This document shows positions 63,446-64,000 of a stretch of DNA of 64,000 nt, one piece after another (position 1 is the stretch's first letter; each line of letters begins with the position of its first letter). The stretch spans positions 62,001 to 126,000 of the forward strand of contig NZ_JAPDPF010000005.1 of assembly GCF_026283925.1 (NCBI RefSeq), in the 5' to 3' direction. A program made the position numbers and the translations under genes. The notes under the pieces were generated by a model. That model saw nothing but the letters and a program-made list of their open reading frames with translations, did no database searches and was not told the DNA's origin. This DNA comes from Dyella halodurans. Lineage in GTDB: Bacteria; Pseudomonadota; Gammaproteobacteria; Xanthomonadales; Rhodanobacteraceae.

Positions 63446-64000
63446 ATGACTACGCACTCATCCGGCAAAACCCCCAAGGCACACGGTGTCGAAGCCTTGG
63501 ACGTGCGCGAGAGAATCCTGGAGTGCGCGTCCAGCCTTTTTTACCGGCAAGGCGTCCGTGCCGTAGGCGTCGACCTGGTGGTCGAGCAGGCCGGCGTGGC
63601 CAAGACGAGCCTGTACCGACATTTCCGCACCAAGGACGACCTGGTCGTCGCCTTCCTGGAACGCGAGGACGTGGATTTCTGGGCGACCTGGGATGAGGTG
63701 GCGGCCGCGCACGCCAGTGATCCGGTCGGCGAGCTGGCGGCCCATATGCGCTGGATCGGCGAGCGGCTGTCGCGTTCGAACTATCGCGGTTGCCCGCAGA
63801 TCAATGTCGCGGCCGAATTCCCGGAGCAGGACCATCCGGCGCGACAGGTGGCACGCGCCCACATGCACCGACTTCGTTCACGCCTGGATGGCATCGCGCG
63901 GCGGCTCGAGGTGGCCAAGCCGGAGATCCTGGCTGCGCAGCTGGCCTTGTTGGTCAATGGTGCCTTCGTCAGCTCGGACCTGCTGGTATCCGACGATGCG
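63446..64000 (+). CDS. TetR family transcriptional regulator (3' end outside window)
   Basis: The first 185 codons of a TetR regulator are present; the frame is open to the window end. The helix-turn-helix is RERILECASSLFYRQGVRAV ... VVEQAGVAKTSLYRHFRTKDDLVVAFL. The sensor domain begins with an acidic helix (EREDVDFWATWDEVAAAH) and holds NYRGCPQINVAAEFP, a segment common in regulators of oxidoreductase genes. It is divergent from the saccharopine-dehydrogenase-like cassette and shares its promoter region, so it most likely represses that cassette and itself. Confidence 0.9.
   Translation, partial: MTTHSSGKTPKAHGVEALDVRERILECASSLFYRQGVRAVGVDLVVEQAGVAKTSLYRHFRTKDDLVVAFLEREDVDFWATWDEVAAAHASDPVGELAAHMRWIGERLSRSNYRGCPQINVAAEFPEQDHPARQVARAHMHRLRSRLDGIARRLEVAKPEILAAQLALLVNGAFVSSDLLVSDDA

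Noticed and set aside
1-64000. CRISPR arrays, tRNA/rRNA genes, insertion sequences, prophage
   Set aside because: No regularly spaced repeats, cloverleaf-like or rRNA-like sequence, transposase or phage gene was recognised by reading both strands; without a search tool a single tRNA could still have been missed.

Overview
This is high-GC chromosomal DNA with tightly packed, often 4-base-overlapping genes. Gene content suggests a gammaproteobacterium of the Lysobacterales (Xanthomonadales), probably Rhodanobacteraceae (Dyella/Luteibacter/Rhodanobacter-like). The pointers are a large TonB receptor beside a GlcNAc/chitin locus with a SIS-type NagB-II and a NagP-type permease, a merged ilv-leu cluster and an abundance of 'CTCTCCCC..GGGGAGAG' interspersed palindromes. 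The assignment is inference; no rRNA, tRNA, CRISPR, phage or IS element was seen.

Layout: 1-4.7 kb holds the end of an MMPL/RND exporter, a secreted M61 peptidase, an OprD-type porin and a VOC protein. 5.1-9.9 kb is a six-gene pyroglutamate (5-oxoproline) operon: pxpB-pxpC-pxpA, the DUF969/DUF979 membrane pair and pcp. 9.9-17.7 kb has a GAF histidine kinase, a divergent tripartite RND pump and an AhpD-like protein. 17.8-20.0 kb is an ECF sigma factor with a TPR-like tail (ECF42 type) with its DGPF/YCII and PhnB-type partners, followed by ubiA and another VOC protein.

22.0-34.9 kb (minus strand) is one ten-gene branched-chain amino acid cluster: leuA-ilvE-leuC-leuD-leuB-ilvD-ilvC-ilvB-ilvM-ilvA. 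It is preceded by a complete attenuation region that has no listed long ORF: a 45-residue leader peptide with ten branched-chain codons in an eleven-codon stretch (mostly rare Leu codons), a protector pairing, an antiterminator pairing and a U-tailed terminator. 36.5-40.2 kb (minus) is hom-thrB-thrC, also preceded by a leader peptide, here with nine Thr codons. Both leader peptides start exactly 7 bases after the -10 box of a TTGAC(A/T)-18-TAnnnT promoter, so both should be leaderless; this shared architecture is the most interesting thing in the window.

40.3-44.5 kb holds a small membrane protein, a CpdB-type nucleotidase and an LTA-synthase-like phosphatase/transferase. 44.6-58.5 kb is a GlcNAc/chitin-oligosaccharide regulon: nagA, nagB-II, a LacI regulator and the nagP permease on the minus strand, divergent from glucokinase, a TonB receptor, a GH9 glucosaminidase-like enzyme and a GH20 hexosaminidase on the plus strand. 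A perfect palindrome TGACAACGTTGTCA and a variant lie between them. 58.9-64 kb has two hypothetical genes and a minus-strand cassette (saccharopine-dehydrogenase-like, PEP-mutase-like, aminotransferase) divergent from a TetR gene with overlapping promoters and twin operators; the TetR gene is cut by the window end.
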